Shown piece after piece: positions 48,777-58,291 of a stretch of 64,000 nt of DNA. Every line of letters begins with the position of its first letter. The first letter of the stretch is position 1. Origin of the DNA: Sphagnum compactum (Eukaryota; Bryophyta; Sphagnopsida; Sphagnales); assembly GCA_965153455.1 (NCBI GenBank), contig OZ234493.1, forward strand, positions 19,892,213 to 19,956,212, given 5' to 3'. The translations under genes were made by a program, and so were the position numbers. The notes beneath the pieces are model-generated. The model was not told the DNA's origin. It saw only the letters and a list, made by a program, of their open reading frames with translations, and made no database searches.

Positions 48777-50354
48777 TTATCTCTTTGAGTACAAGGGTGG
48801 ATTCACCGATCCATCTCTGAACAATCTCACACTGAGACTGTTGAATCGATCCCTAGAGTACTGTCTAGAGGCTTTCCTCCAATCGGTACCTCTTCGCATC
48901 ATAGCAGCAAACTCATCAAAGCTTATGCGGCCATCCCTGTCAGTATCCACTTCCTCTAAAATGGCATTGATGACGCTCATCTCATCGGACACCAAATGGT
49001 CACCTATTGCTGCTCTGAGCTCATCCATCTCAATGTATCCACTGCCATTTGCATCAAATTGGGCAAAAGCTTTATGCAAGTGGTCATCATTGTCTAGCCG
49101 TTGAAGGTGAATTGTTGCTGCAACAAACTCTCCATAGTCCAAGGTACCATTGCCATCAACATCTGCTGCATCCATCAGCATTCGCACTTCTGCCTCCGTC
49201 AGATGAGAACCAATCTGAATCAAGCCAGCTTTCAACTTCTCAAATGTGATGGCACCTGTATTGTCAGTGTCCATCATCTGAAACATGTCCCTCAACCCAT
49301 CTATTTCATCACCATCCAGGTGCTCCGCAATGATTTGCAAGGCCTTCCTCTTGAGCTTGTTCATGGCAGCAAACTGCTTCAATCTTGACCTCACGGCATC
49401 GAGTGGAACATTGGAATTTTTCTTTGCATTTTGAAGCCACGGATGGTCCAGAACCTGCTGAGCATTGTATCGAGCTTTCGGATCTGGTTCCAGCATGTGG
49501 CGAACTAGGGATTTGGCTGTTTCAGAAACCTTGGGCCATGGTTCCCTCTTGAAATCCAGAATTCCTCTCAAAATCGCTTGTGCAACTCCTTGCTCTGTTT
49601 CAGCCCAGAATGGGGGAACACCGCAAAGCAAAATGTAAAGAATAACACCCGCACTCCATACATCAACCTCAGGCCCATAGTTCCGCTTCAATACCTCAGG
49701 TGCCATGTAGTAGGGACTTCCAACAATCTCAGAGAATCTCTCCCCAGGCTTGAAGAAAACAGAGAGTCCAAAATCAATGGCCTTGAGAGGAGAATTTTCG
49801 TTGCCATTGGCAAACAAGAAGTTCTCAGGCTTTAGGTCTCGATGCATCACTCCCTTGATGTGACAAAGCTGTACAACTTCCACAATTGTGCGTGTGACTA
49901 CAGCAGCGGCTCGCTCTGTGTAATGACCTCGGGCAATGATGCGGTCAAAAAGCTCACCGCCTTCACAAAGCTCCATCACCAGATGCACAGCTTGATCATC
50001 TTCGTACGCACCTTTTAGGGTAACGATGTTGGCATGTTTTGGCAAGTGTCCCATTATGGCAACCTCCCGTCGCACATCTTCCACATCCACAGCAGTCCTG
50101 AGCTTGCGTTTGGAGATGGATTTGCAGGCGTAAACCTCTTGGCTCTCCTTGTCTACGCACAAATAGGTGATGCCGAATTCCCCTCGTCCAAGCTCCCTTC
50201 CCAACATATACTTGTCCGCTATGCTCACTTTCGGCTGGTTTCTCAGAATCTGGTTCCCGGAGACCTGATATCCATCCTGCGCAAAAGGATTGCTCTTCTT
50301 CTCCTTCTTGGGCTTCGGCGCTGCTGAAGAAGCTCCTACACAACAGTTTCCCAT
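48777..50354 (-). CDS. CPK: Calcium-dependent protein kinase, CPK13-like (group III), intronless
   Basis: A single uninterrupted 525-aa frame. It starts MGNCC, giving Gly2 for N-myristoylation and Cys4/Cys5 for palmitoylation, so membrane attachment is expected. The Ser/Thr kinase domain spans about 49-306: glycine loop GRGEFG at 56-61, Lys78, catalytic HRDLKPEN with Asp173, DFG at 194-196, APE at 218-220. The autoinhibitory junction is about 310-345. Four EF hands follow, at loops starting D362, D398, D434 and D470. Loops 2-4 have all canonical ligands; loop 1 ([12 protein letters not shown]) has Lys373 at position 12, where Glu is usual, so it may bind Ca2+ poorly. The C-terminus [17 protein letters not shown] is typical of the CPK7/8/10/13/30/32 group. 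Known role: Ca2+-activated phosphorylation in stress and ion-channel signalling. Flowering-plant relatives have several introns, so the lack of introns is odd. Confidence 0.95.
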   Translation of the reverse strand: MGNCCVGASSAAPKPKKEKKSNPFAQDGYQVSGNQILRNQPKVSIADKYMLGRELGRGEFGITYLCVDKESQEVYACKSISKRKLRTAVDVEDVRREVAIMGHLPKHANIVTLKGAYEDDQAVHLVMELCEGGELFDRIIARGHYTERAAAVVTRTIVEVVQLCHIKGVMHRDLKPENFLFANGNENSPLKAIDFGLSVFFKPGERFSEIVGSPYYMAPEVLKRNYGPEVDVWSAGVILYILLCGVPPFWAETEQGVAQAILRGILDFKREPWPKVSETAKSLVRHMLEPDPKARYNAQQVLDHPWLQNAKKNSNVPLDAVRSRLKQFAAMNKLKRKALQIIAEHLDGDEIDGLRDMFQMMDTDNTGAITFEKLKAGLIQIGSHLTEAEVRMLMDAADVDGNGTLDYGEFVAATIHLQRLDNDDHLHKAFAQFDANGSGYIEMDELRAAIGDHLVSDEMSVINAILEEVDTDRDGRISFDEFAAMMRRGTDWRKASRQYSRDRFNSLSVRLFRDGSVNPPLYSKR

Positions 50355-51500
50355 CGATTCTCTTTCTCTCGCTTGATTTTATTTGATTTTGGTATTCTAG
50401 AAACTTGAAGCTCGCCGCCTAAACTAGGACTCAAATCCACAGCACTAAAAAGAAGAAGAAGAAGACCCTAAGAACCTCCCGATTCCACAAACTCAGACAT
50501 AATCAATAACAGAGCTCGCTCGCTCGTCTTCAATCAAGCTATTGAACCATACACAAAAAATTCCCCTCGAAAAAAGCTTAACCAGACGGACTCGTATTTC
50601 ATCTGCACATGCCAAACGCGGGCACCAAATCCAAAACCAAAGCTGAAGGGAAGGGGGGGAGGAAATGCAAACAAATGGCTGCAAAACACGACAACAAGAG
50701 GAGGGAAAAATCCAGACCCTCGAGGTCAAAACACCAACGTCAAGCTCACGACACCCGCATTTCCAGATTCTCGGCCGAGAACCTGAACCAAATATGACGG
50801 TGATGCGTATCGAGGAAAGAAGCAGCAGCAGCAGCGACTGTTGGCCATGATGCCGCAGCCAGCCAGCTAGCCACCCAACCTCTCTCTCTCTCTCGACTTT
50901 CGGGCATGCGTCGACACGAAAGTCGCGGGCTTGAGACTAGCAAACAAAACGCGGAATGACTTCCTTAACGAGTGATCGATCACAGTGCGCGAGCGAGGGA
51001 GCTGCTTCCACGATGATTCCTGGAGATGGAATGAATTTGGTTAACTATGGATGAAAATAGTCAGCAAATGACGACGAGAAACAAGTAGCGTTTTGCTACA
51101 GCGTTTGTTTAGCGGGTGCTCTTTGAATGCGCGTCGCTGTACAAGATTAATGTGGGCCGAAAGATACACAGGCAGACTGAGAAATGGAAGAAGCGCGTAA
51201 GGCGTGGGTGCGTGCGGGGGCGTCATCGATCAATCGACGGTGCAAGCAAGCAAGCAAGGAAGCAAAGCAAGAAGCAAACATCCCGCGCGCCGCTCATCTT
51301 CAGTCGCTTTCTCCAGTCCGCTCTTCTGTCCGCTCTTCGCTCTGCGTCACGACAACCACCGGTACCGCACTTGCCACCAACTGGTTGCGGGTTCGAACCA
51401 CCGCTATGTCATGCTTTCCAGTTTCCTTCCGGGCCACTAACTGTAACTTAACTGAACCTACCAGCTCCTAAAAACTCCCCAAAAAGTTGCTGAAAGAACT
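50355..51500 (-). promoter_or_regulatory. Leader and promoter region of the CDPK gene
   Basis: The sequence upstream of the CDPK start is GC-rich and CpG-rich compared with the spacer. It has a (GA)n tract on the gene strand at about 50880-50895 and a TGATCGATCA palindrome near 50972-50981. Several short frames occur in both strands, but none is recognised. Composition falls to AT-rich with C-runs after about 51480. A 5'-UTR intron cannot be excluded. Confidence 0.45.
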
Positions 51501-52214
51501 TAAAAATCCCCCCCCCCCTCTTTCTCCATTTCCCTTTTTTTCAAACATGGAGACCTTTACTTGAAGTGAATAAGAAGAAACGTTTAGAGAAGGAGGTTTT
51601 TTTTTTTTTTTCCCACATATGAGTCCATGATGTAAAAATTCTTTTTGAAACTAAAATAGTAGCGTTTTATTGCACCCCCCCCCAGCATAAAAATCTTTTT
51701 CATTTGTCCATGTGGGTTGAAAAGCTTTACTATTGCTAATGCCCTTCATAGGTGATCATGTTGGACTTATTGGTCAAGTTGAAAGACATTTGCTTATTGT
51801 TCAAACTTAGATGTTGTTAATGCCTAAACATTACTTCTTTGCATGTATATTGTAGGTTTTGATTAAAGCAATTTCCCTACATCTTCCCAAAGGGTTTGCA
51901 ATTTGCTTCTACATATGTCATATTTTTTATGTAATTTTTTATAGAAAATTTCTGCTCTTTATTTTTTTTTGTTAAAAAAGACTTGGAAAACCAAAAACAA
52001 ATTCAAATAAATGCTTTTTGTCAACAAATAATTGCCACTTTTGTGAAAGAAAAACTTGTAGGCAAAAAAATTATGTCAATTAGTGTCATTTACAATTCAC
52101 AAATGTTGTTAGAAAAAATCATTATATGATGAATAAACAAATATTCATGTGTGACTGTTGCACCCTTCACATTAACTTAAGTACCATCCCAACATTATAC
52201 TTGCTTTTCAAGTT
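51501..52214. other. AT-rich spacer
   Basis: Contains C-runs near 51509 and 51676 and a T-run near 51599. A GTCATTTACAATTCACAAATG-like stretch near 52087 loosely recalls the interior of the CACTA MITE at 21201. No gene was seen. Confidence 0.4.
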
Positions 52215-52753
52215 TGGCTTGGGTTATTGGCCCAAGTGTGAACCCATTACCAAACTAATTTGTCTTTTCAAAAAACAGTTTTATTATAAAAAGAGTTGAA
52301 TTTCAAATGAAAAAAATACTCAAAATTCAATGTTTCTCACACGTTAGGTTTAAAATACAAAATTGACTTCACAAAATCCTACTCATTGAACACTTTTCAA
52401 AAATATCAAAAGCACACCCTAATTTTGCCAAAATGTTTTTATTTTATTTTACTCCATTTTCAATGACAAAACTATTCAATATTCAATCACTATTGCACCA
52501 TAGGTCTAAACATAATGGAACCAACTTGTTGCACCCCTATTCATCAAAGGCTTTCCATGAATGGTACCATAATGGGACCCATTATGTTTTGGGAGATCTT
52601 AACATAACAAACAACCAAACAAGCAAACAACCTTCCAAAGGTGCAACAAGTATTGAATTTTGAATAATCTTTGTGTTTGGAAATTCAATAAGAATTCAAC
52701 AAGATCAAAATTAAATATTCTATAATTCTCACTTGGGCCAATGACACAAGTCA
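52215..52753. mobile_element. TIR element family, copy C (most complete, 539 bp)
   Basis: The left end reads TGGCTTGGGTTATTGGCCCA followed by AGTGTGAA. The reverse complement of the right end reads TGACTTGTGTCATTGGCCCA followed by AGTGAGAA. These terminal inverted repeats extend about 27 bp. The interior matches copies A and B and has no coding capacity (a 76-codon frame at 52433-52663 is unrecognised). The superfamily is not assigned, because no clear target-site duplication could be read. Confidence 0.75.
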
Positions 52754-55700
52754 TATGACTTATAATGAACCAAACATCAAAACATGGTGGCATGGAGAAA
52801 TAGACCAAAATGTAATGCTAGCATAACTTATCATAATTCTAATAGCGATCGCACAATTTTTATTATTCAAGTGGTTGATGCTAGGCATTTTTGCTCCTTG
52901 TTAGGCAAATTATAATCTTGCTTGAGTGTTTATTGTTTCATATTTCCCTAGATTTTGTTATTTGCAAATTCTTCTTGTGCAACAAATGTTGAATTCTTCC
53001 TCTTTCTAATATTTTAACAATCAACTTAGCTTTAGATCCTAGATTGAAATTTTTGTGTTCAACAACATCACCAGCATCCAAATCATATCTTGAAAATTTT
53101 TGTGCTCAATAATATCATCAACCCTTGATCAACTTGAAGAATTTTGTGTTCAACAATATCATTGCCCCCTAGATTGACTACAAGAGTTTTGTGTTCAACA
53201 ATATCATTAACCCCCCAAATCAACTTGAAGAAATTTGTTCAATATTAGCCTTGAGTCCAGTCTAGATCAAGCTTTGAGCCACTTGAAAAGTTTTTGTTAT
53301 TGTATTTTGAACTAGGCTTTGATTGATTATCAAGATGGACCATTGGTTGTAGGAATAAGGGGTTGGGTGATGGGAGAGGAGGTTCAATTTCTACATTCAG
53401 TGCTTCCAATTATTGTGTACACATGTCATGTAGTATCAAGTGGCCTTCTGAATCCACCTCCATTCGTGTACACTACGATTCCTTTCTTTAATGATTTATG
53501 TTAGTTTTACATTTTTAAGCAATTTGTTGCAAATGTTAGGTGCTCGTATTTTTCAAGTGTGTGTTATGCTTTGATGTTAAGTCATTCTTGTTGATCTTGA
53601 GAATATTTGTGGCTTTCATCAAGCCAAAGGAGGAAGACAAGAATGCCATTTTTTATAATCCTCAAAGTAAACAAGGTTATTGGGTAAATTGGGTCATTTT
53701 GAGATTAATCAATTATATTGTTGGATATTGTTCCAAATTTGATTCAATTTTTTTTCTAAAATGTAATAGATTTCTTCCATGTCTTCAAGGTAAAATAAGA
53801 CATTGGCTTGGAGTAAAGGGTTATTTCTTGAATGAACCATAGATTTTCATGGCAACCTAATGAAGGAAAGAACATAAAAGTGGGTTAAAAAATATTTTGC
53901 AATACTTGGATTTGCTCATACCATTTGTTTGGAATATTTTTAAATTAGTTGGGAATGTTAGGAGTTTGGAAACAAGTACATGAGAGTATGGAAAGTCTAA
54001 CAACAAAGCTGTTGGTATAGTCTTCTATTTAGGGAATCGATTGTATTTTCATTCTTTGGACATGTGAGAAAGCTTTGGAAGTTGCATACCATTGGGGGTC
54101 TTTTGGGGGTTTTTTTTTTAAGGTTGGGTGGTTGGTCTTCATTCCATTTCAAGGCTTTGGATTTCTTATTTCTCTCAGTCATTGAAAGTTTCCTAATTTT
54201 GATCCTCATTCAAAGAGAGATTGTGCTTGTTAGATAAGTTTGTTGCATTTTTTTTCCCTACTTTCTTATTTCTTGATTTATTGGTGTTTCTGTTTCTTTG
54301 ACATTTTCTTGATTCCCATTGCTTTCATGTGTTTACTTATTGAATGTTGGGTTGAAGTAGCACAACTTGCTCTCATTTCCAATAAGAAATATATGCATCA
54401 ATTGATAATATGTTTACTAATAATTTACACCAAATTGACTTAGTTTTTAAATTGATTTTTGGTTTTGCCATGATAAGTCCTTGATTGAAAAGCTCCCCTT
54501 GGGATCACCATTATTTTAAGGTTTATTTTGTAATTTCTTGATATTTATTCCTTGGGGTGGTAAGGTGAGGAATGAAATGAAACCAAACAAAAAAACTTTT
54601 TCAACGAATCTTGCAGCTTGTTCCTTTGATCATTCGTGCAGAGAGCCGATAAAGATGGAACTAGAATAACAAAGAAATTAAAGCACAAAAGAAGAAGAAG
54701 AGATCCTAATCTGGATGTAGATCAGTGCGTAGATGTTCGGCAGGTACTCAGTAGGCGTGAGTGAGATTGGAAGCTTAGGCTTACAAAAGTTTGCAATAGT
54801 AATCGCTGTGGGTTTTTTTGGTGTCCCTTCTCCCTCACTTACGCTGCTGCTAGTTATGGTTGTTGTTCATGTTGTAGCTGCAATACAAGAGTATAAAAAG
54901 AAAAAGAAGTAACAGCAACTCAAGAACACAAAAAACCAGCAAACAAAAAAAACCCAAGAAACTCAAAGCCAAGAAAAATTTGCTGCTTTCAACATTAAGT
55001 GACAGAGAGCAATTTTTCTATAATTAAGTTGAAAAGAAGGAAAGAAAACGTAGTGTATGTAAACGGTGGCTGTGTAATAGTCGCCGTGAGCATCTAGAAA
55101 TCTAGTCTAACTATGGAGGAAACTTTCCCTGACAAAGGAATTTTTAAAAAACTAACAAAAGAAGGGAAAAGCTTGGCCTTTTATACAGCCGTCAACAAGC
55201 TAAAACCCTACACAAGCCATAACCCTAAAACACCTAATAGCACACATTAACCTAAGAACGTACATTAACCCTAAAGGCATGATTGGCATGCTCGTAATCG
55301 GCCATCATGTATGAGGCCATGCATACGGGCATGACATCCATTTGAACATGTTCATCTTAAAACTACCCCTTTTGGGCCCATGTTTACAATTATCCACATG
55401 TAAGTCCAATCATTGTGCCTCTTCACACAAAATTCTTGCAACTTCGATCGAAATAACATCATACAACAAAACTCCTGCAATATAAGACAAATTTCTCTCT
55501 CCACCAATGTAGTTGAAGACTTTACATTTTGAAATCGTATTGATTCTTCTTAAAGATCATAGTTTTGGATATAATGACAGTTCAATTTCTTTTCTTTGAA
55601 AACATCCAAATAGTTAAGCTTGAGTGGTAAACACCCCCTCCATGTGTCAAAATAATGTTTCTCCCCACCACATCGGAACCCTACATGCAAACATATGCAA

Positions 55701-55928
55701 ATTTTAATCACATGTACTTTCAAACAAATTTGATTTGTTCTTTCAATTAACATAAAAAACAAATATTCCAATACTCACATGCATTTTGAAAAAGTGGTTG
55801 CAAAAGTTGTGTCTATAAATTTTGAACATGTTTCAAACCAACAACATGTATCATGATGTCCTCGAAACAATCATGAAGTGTCACATCACAAATGGTGCAC
55901 ACCATGCAATGACCCCTCCCACCCCACT
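52754..55928. other. Intergenic DNA with one minisatellite
   Basis: About five ~45-bp units sharing TTTGTGTTCAACAATATCAT lie at 53043-53245. Frames at 53540-53842 (100 codons), 53997-54209 and 55550-55771 are unrecognised. A transcribed-looking, less AT-rich block at about 54600-55250 (with TTTTATACAG) may be part of an old LTR, but no partner was found. Confidence 0.45.
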
Positions 55929-56195
55929 CTATTTCCCATTGAAAAACATTAGAACCTTCAAATAATGATAAAAATCCAACATGAAGTCAACAAGTGTTAA
56001 ACATAGATTACCTATGTGGAAGTGTTTGAACATATGCATGTTTTTTTGCAATGTGGCAAATCGAAGATGACTAGTGTTGCTGTTATGTTCTTCAAAATGT
56101 TTTTTGTTCATGGAAAGATGTTTCCCACAACACATACAATAGTAGTTAGATGCATTTGATGAATCCACAACCATTTCACATTCATCAATAAACAT
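55929..56195 (-). CDS. Small frame with a U1/matrin-like C2H2 zinc-finger pattern
   Basis: An 88-codon ATG frame contains YYCMCCGKHLSMNKKHFEEH, then NSNTSH. This is C-x2-C, about 13 residues, then H-x5-H, the spacing of U1/matrin-type fingers. Nothing else in it is recognised. It may be an exon or transposon-derived fragment; it lies on the same strand as, and about 340 bp downstream of, the S1 fragment. Confidence 0.3.
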   Translation of the reverse strand: MFIDECEMVVDSSNASNYYCMCCGKHLSMNKKHFEEHNSNTSHLRFATLQKNMHMFKHFHIGNLCLTLVDFMLDFYHYLKVLMFFNGK

Positions 56196-56531
56196 AGATA
56201 ACTTTTGTTTTTTCTATCATCACACCATCCAAAAAATCATGATCAAATTCATGTAGATGATCAATTTTAGGAATAAAAAGTGTCAATCATTGTAAATGCA
56301 CAAAGAAATTTTAGAATTGAAATCATAATACTATGGATTACCTTGCTAGACTCAAGTTGTTGATTAGAATAATTATGGAATCCTCCCAATTTTGTGACAT
56401 TTTCCCTTGCTTGTTACAAATGAATTAATGGAATTTGTTTTTATGAAAATTGCAAAAACCTTATCATATTATAACCAAATCTCAACAAAACATTAAAAAA
56501 ATTCATTAGTGTATAAAATCTCTCAAGGTAC

Positions 56532-57070
56532 CTTCTAATACACAAAGGCTCGACCACACAACGTATCAAGAAGCGAACTCCAACTTTTGGTGAATAATTT
56601 AATGTGCCTTTTTTCCTTGTTTTGATTCAAAATCATGACCTACACATTTTGAAGAAGTGAGTCATTGCATATTTCACCAAATTTTATGTATGGAATTGAT
56701 AATTATATCCACAACTTCCACTCATAAATTAATTCGAACTTACCACACTTTTTCCTCCACAACAAACATAACATCCATGTTTGTCACACGAGCATGATCA
56801 ACTTCACTGATATGTAACATCCCAATGTCTTCCCCTATATCAATGAACGTTTCAAAGGATTTCACATATCATAATTTCCATACCACTTTGTTGCCCACAA
56901 CCATATATCCACACCAAGAAAATTATCATGAATATTAAATCATTCCCCCGATGTCAGTTAATGACCTATTTCAACACTCATGAATCCCATCACAATTTCA
57001 ACCAAAATGTTGTTATGAAATTAACAAGTTCATTGTAATGGAACCGATTTTCAAAAGAAACCCATGTGTG
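56532..57070 (-). pseudogene. Decayed S1-domain gene fragment, like plastid ribosomal protein S1
   Basis: Minus strand. Exon-like block about 56915-56744 encodes TFIDIGEDIG, then MLHISEVDHARVTNM, typical S1 RNA-binding wording, interrupted upstream by a TGA. It ends at TGTG/GTAAGTTCG, a consensus donor. After about 100 nt, GTGTAG/GTCATG opens block 56639-56532, reading VMILNQNKEKRHIKLFTKS and then a diverged tail; this parallels the VMxLxxDxxRGRxSLSTKKLE continuation known from chloroplast S1. A further frame at about 57030-56950 (NNILVEIVMGF) resembles the preceding S1 repeat. Stops and a phase mismatch across the junction show it is non-functional. The retained intron argues for DNA-level duplication or capture. 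Confidence 0.6.
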
Positions 57071-57399
57071 AAGACTTAGATCAAAATGAAAAATGATGAG
57101 AAAGAAGGTGATGCAAATATTTGAACAAGTAAAGCTTAGCCCATTCATGTGTCCAACCAAAGATTTGCATTTGATCATAGAACTGCCAAGTTCAATATTT
57201 TGAAATGAAGCAAATTAATACGTTAAATAAGGCTTAAAGAACACATGGGACACATCAAATGCAAACAAATCCTCTAACTGATTTGGAATATGTGAAAAAA
57301 TGGCCATTGCTATAGCTTCAACTAAAGCGAAGAAGAATTTTTTAAAAAAGAATTCTTTTTTTTCTTCTGCACACCATCACTGCAGAGTTCGCGGACGCG

Positions 57400-57672
57400 G
57401 ATCGTTTTGCAGCGTCGCCGTAGTCGTCGGAATGGAAGTTGCAGGTACCGTTCGTTTTGTTCTGTTTTGTTTCGTTCAACGTTTGTTGTAATTCTGTCCG
57501 ACTTTCGTCGTTATTTCGTTCGACTTTCGTCGACGTTGTCCGTCAATGTCTATCCATCCGACCCCTTCCGTCCACAGACGTCCGTCCATCGACGTCTATC
57601 CGTCGTTGTTCATCCCCTGTCCTCGGATGATGAAAGCACTACCACTTAGCCAAAGCCAAGGTATCAACTACG
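57400..57672 (+). mobile_element. Putative LTR 3' end and primer-binding site
   Basis: A CpG-rich block at 57400-57630 (CGACTTTCGTCG twice, TCCGTCCATCGACGTC) contrasts with its CpG-poor surroundings. It ends ..AAAGCCA at 57658, followed by AGGTATCAACTACG at 57659-57672, which shares GGTATCA with the initiator-Met-tRNA primer-binding sites of plant LTR elements. The gag-like frame opens directly after. The left LTR boundary was not found. Confidence 0.35.
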
Positions 57673-58291
57673 AAGTACCACACAATCATTTGAATCGATT
57701 TATTTGAGCTCACGATCTTCACGACGGTACCATCAAGCATCTACAACACCACCATCATCTAGTACAACTCCTACCAGGAATTCAAGTTTAGGTTACACTA
57801 CATCAACGGTACATCAGAGTTCATTTGGAGGGGTTAATCAGTGGGGTACACCTACTACCGCACCAGCTTTCACACCATCAATGTATATTCCGCTGCAAGC
57901 CGTGACCTCTACACCCATATACACTAGGGAGGTCAGCAATTCTTCTGGGAGAATTGAAAAGTTCAACAAAAGGCCAAGTACCATTTCTTTGAGGGAATTC
58001 AAAGCAACTTTCTCAACTGTGGTTTGTGAATTGGAGCTCAAGTATGGCGTTAATTACATCGAGGTGTTCGCATTCAAACAACTGGCCCAGTATGTGCACT
58101 ATGAGGCATTGGATGTCTATGAACAACATTTTCTGAAGATTTTGGGCGTCACCCAAATTCCCATGGTTCATGGGAATCCCTTTAGCCATGGTTCATCTGT
58201 TGTTGGATTAACAACATTAGTTATTCAGGACTCTAGTTCAATGAGTCATTCGTCCTCCTTTATGAATTTTATATTTGCATCATTTTCATAA
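57650..58291 (+). mobile_element. gag-like frame of an LTR retrotransposon (N-terminal part)
   Basis: The frame is open from 57650 and lacks an ATG near its start (position 57704 is TTG), so its initiator is lost or upstream. A Ser/Thr-rich N-terminus is followed by RIEKFNKRPSTISLREFKA, LELKYGVNYIEVFAFKQLAQ and YVHYEALDVYEQH, with gag-capsid-like composition. No CCHC knuckle is reached before the stop at 58289-58291. The frame is far less AT-rich than its neighbours. The call rests on composition, context and general resemblance to plant gypsy gag. Confidence 0.5.

Noticed and set aside
51380-51410. GGTTCGAACCA, a tRNA T-loop/B-box look-alike
   Set aside because: No A box at the right distance upstream and no acceptor or anticodon stem can be formed, so neither a tRNA nor a SINE is called.
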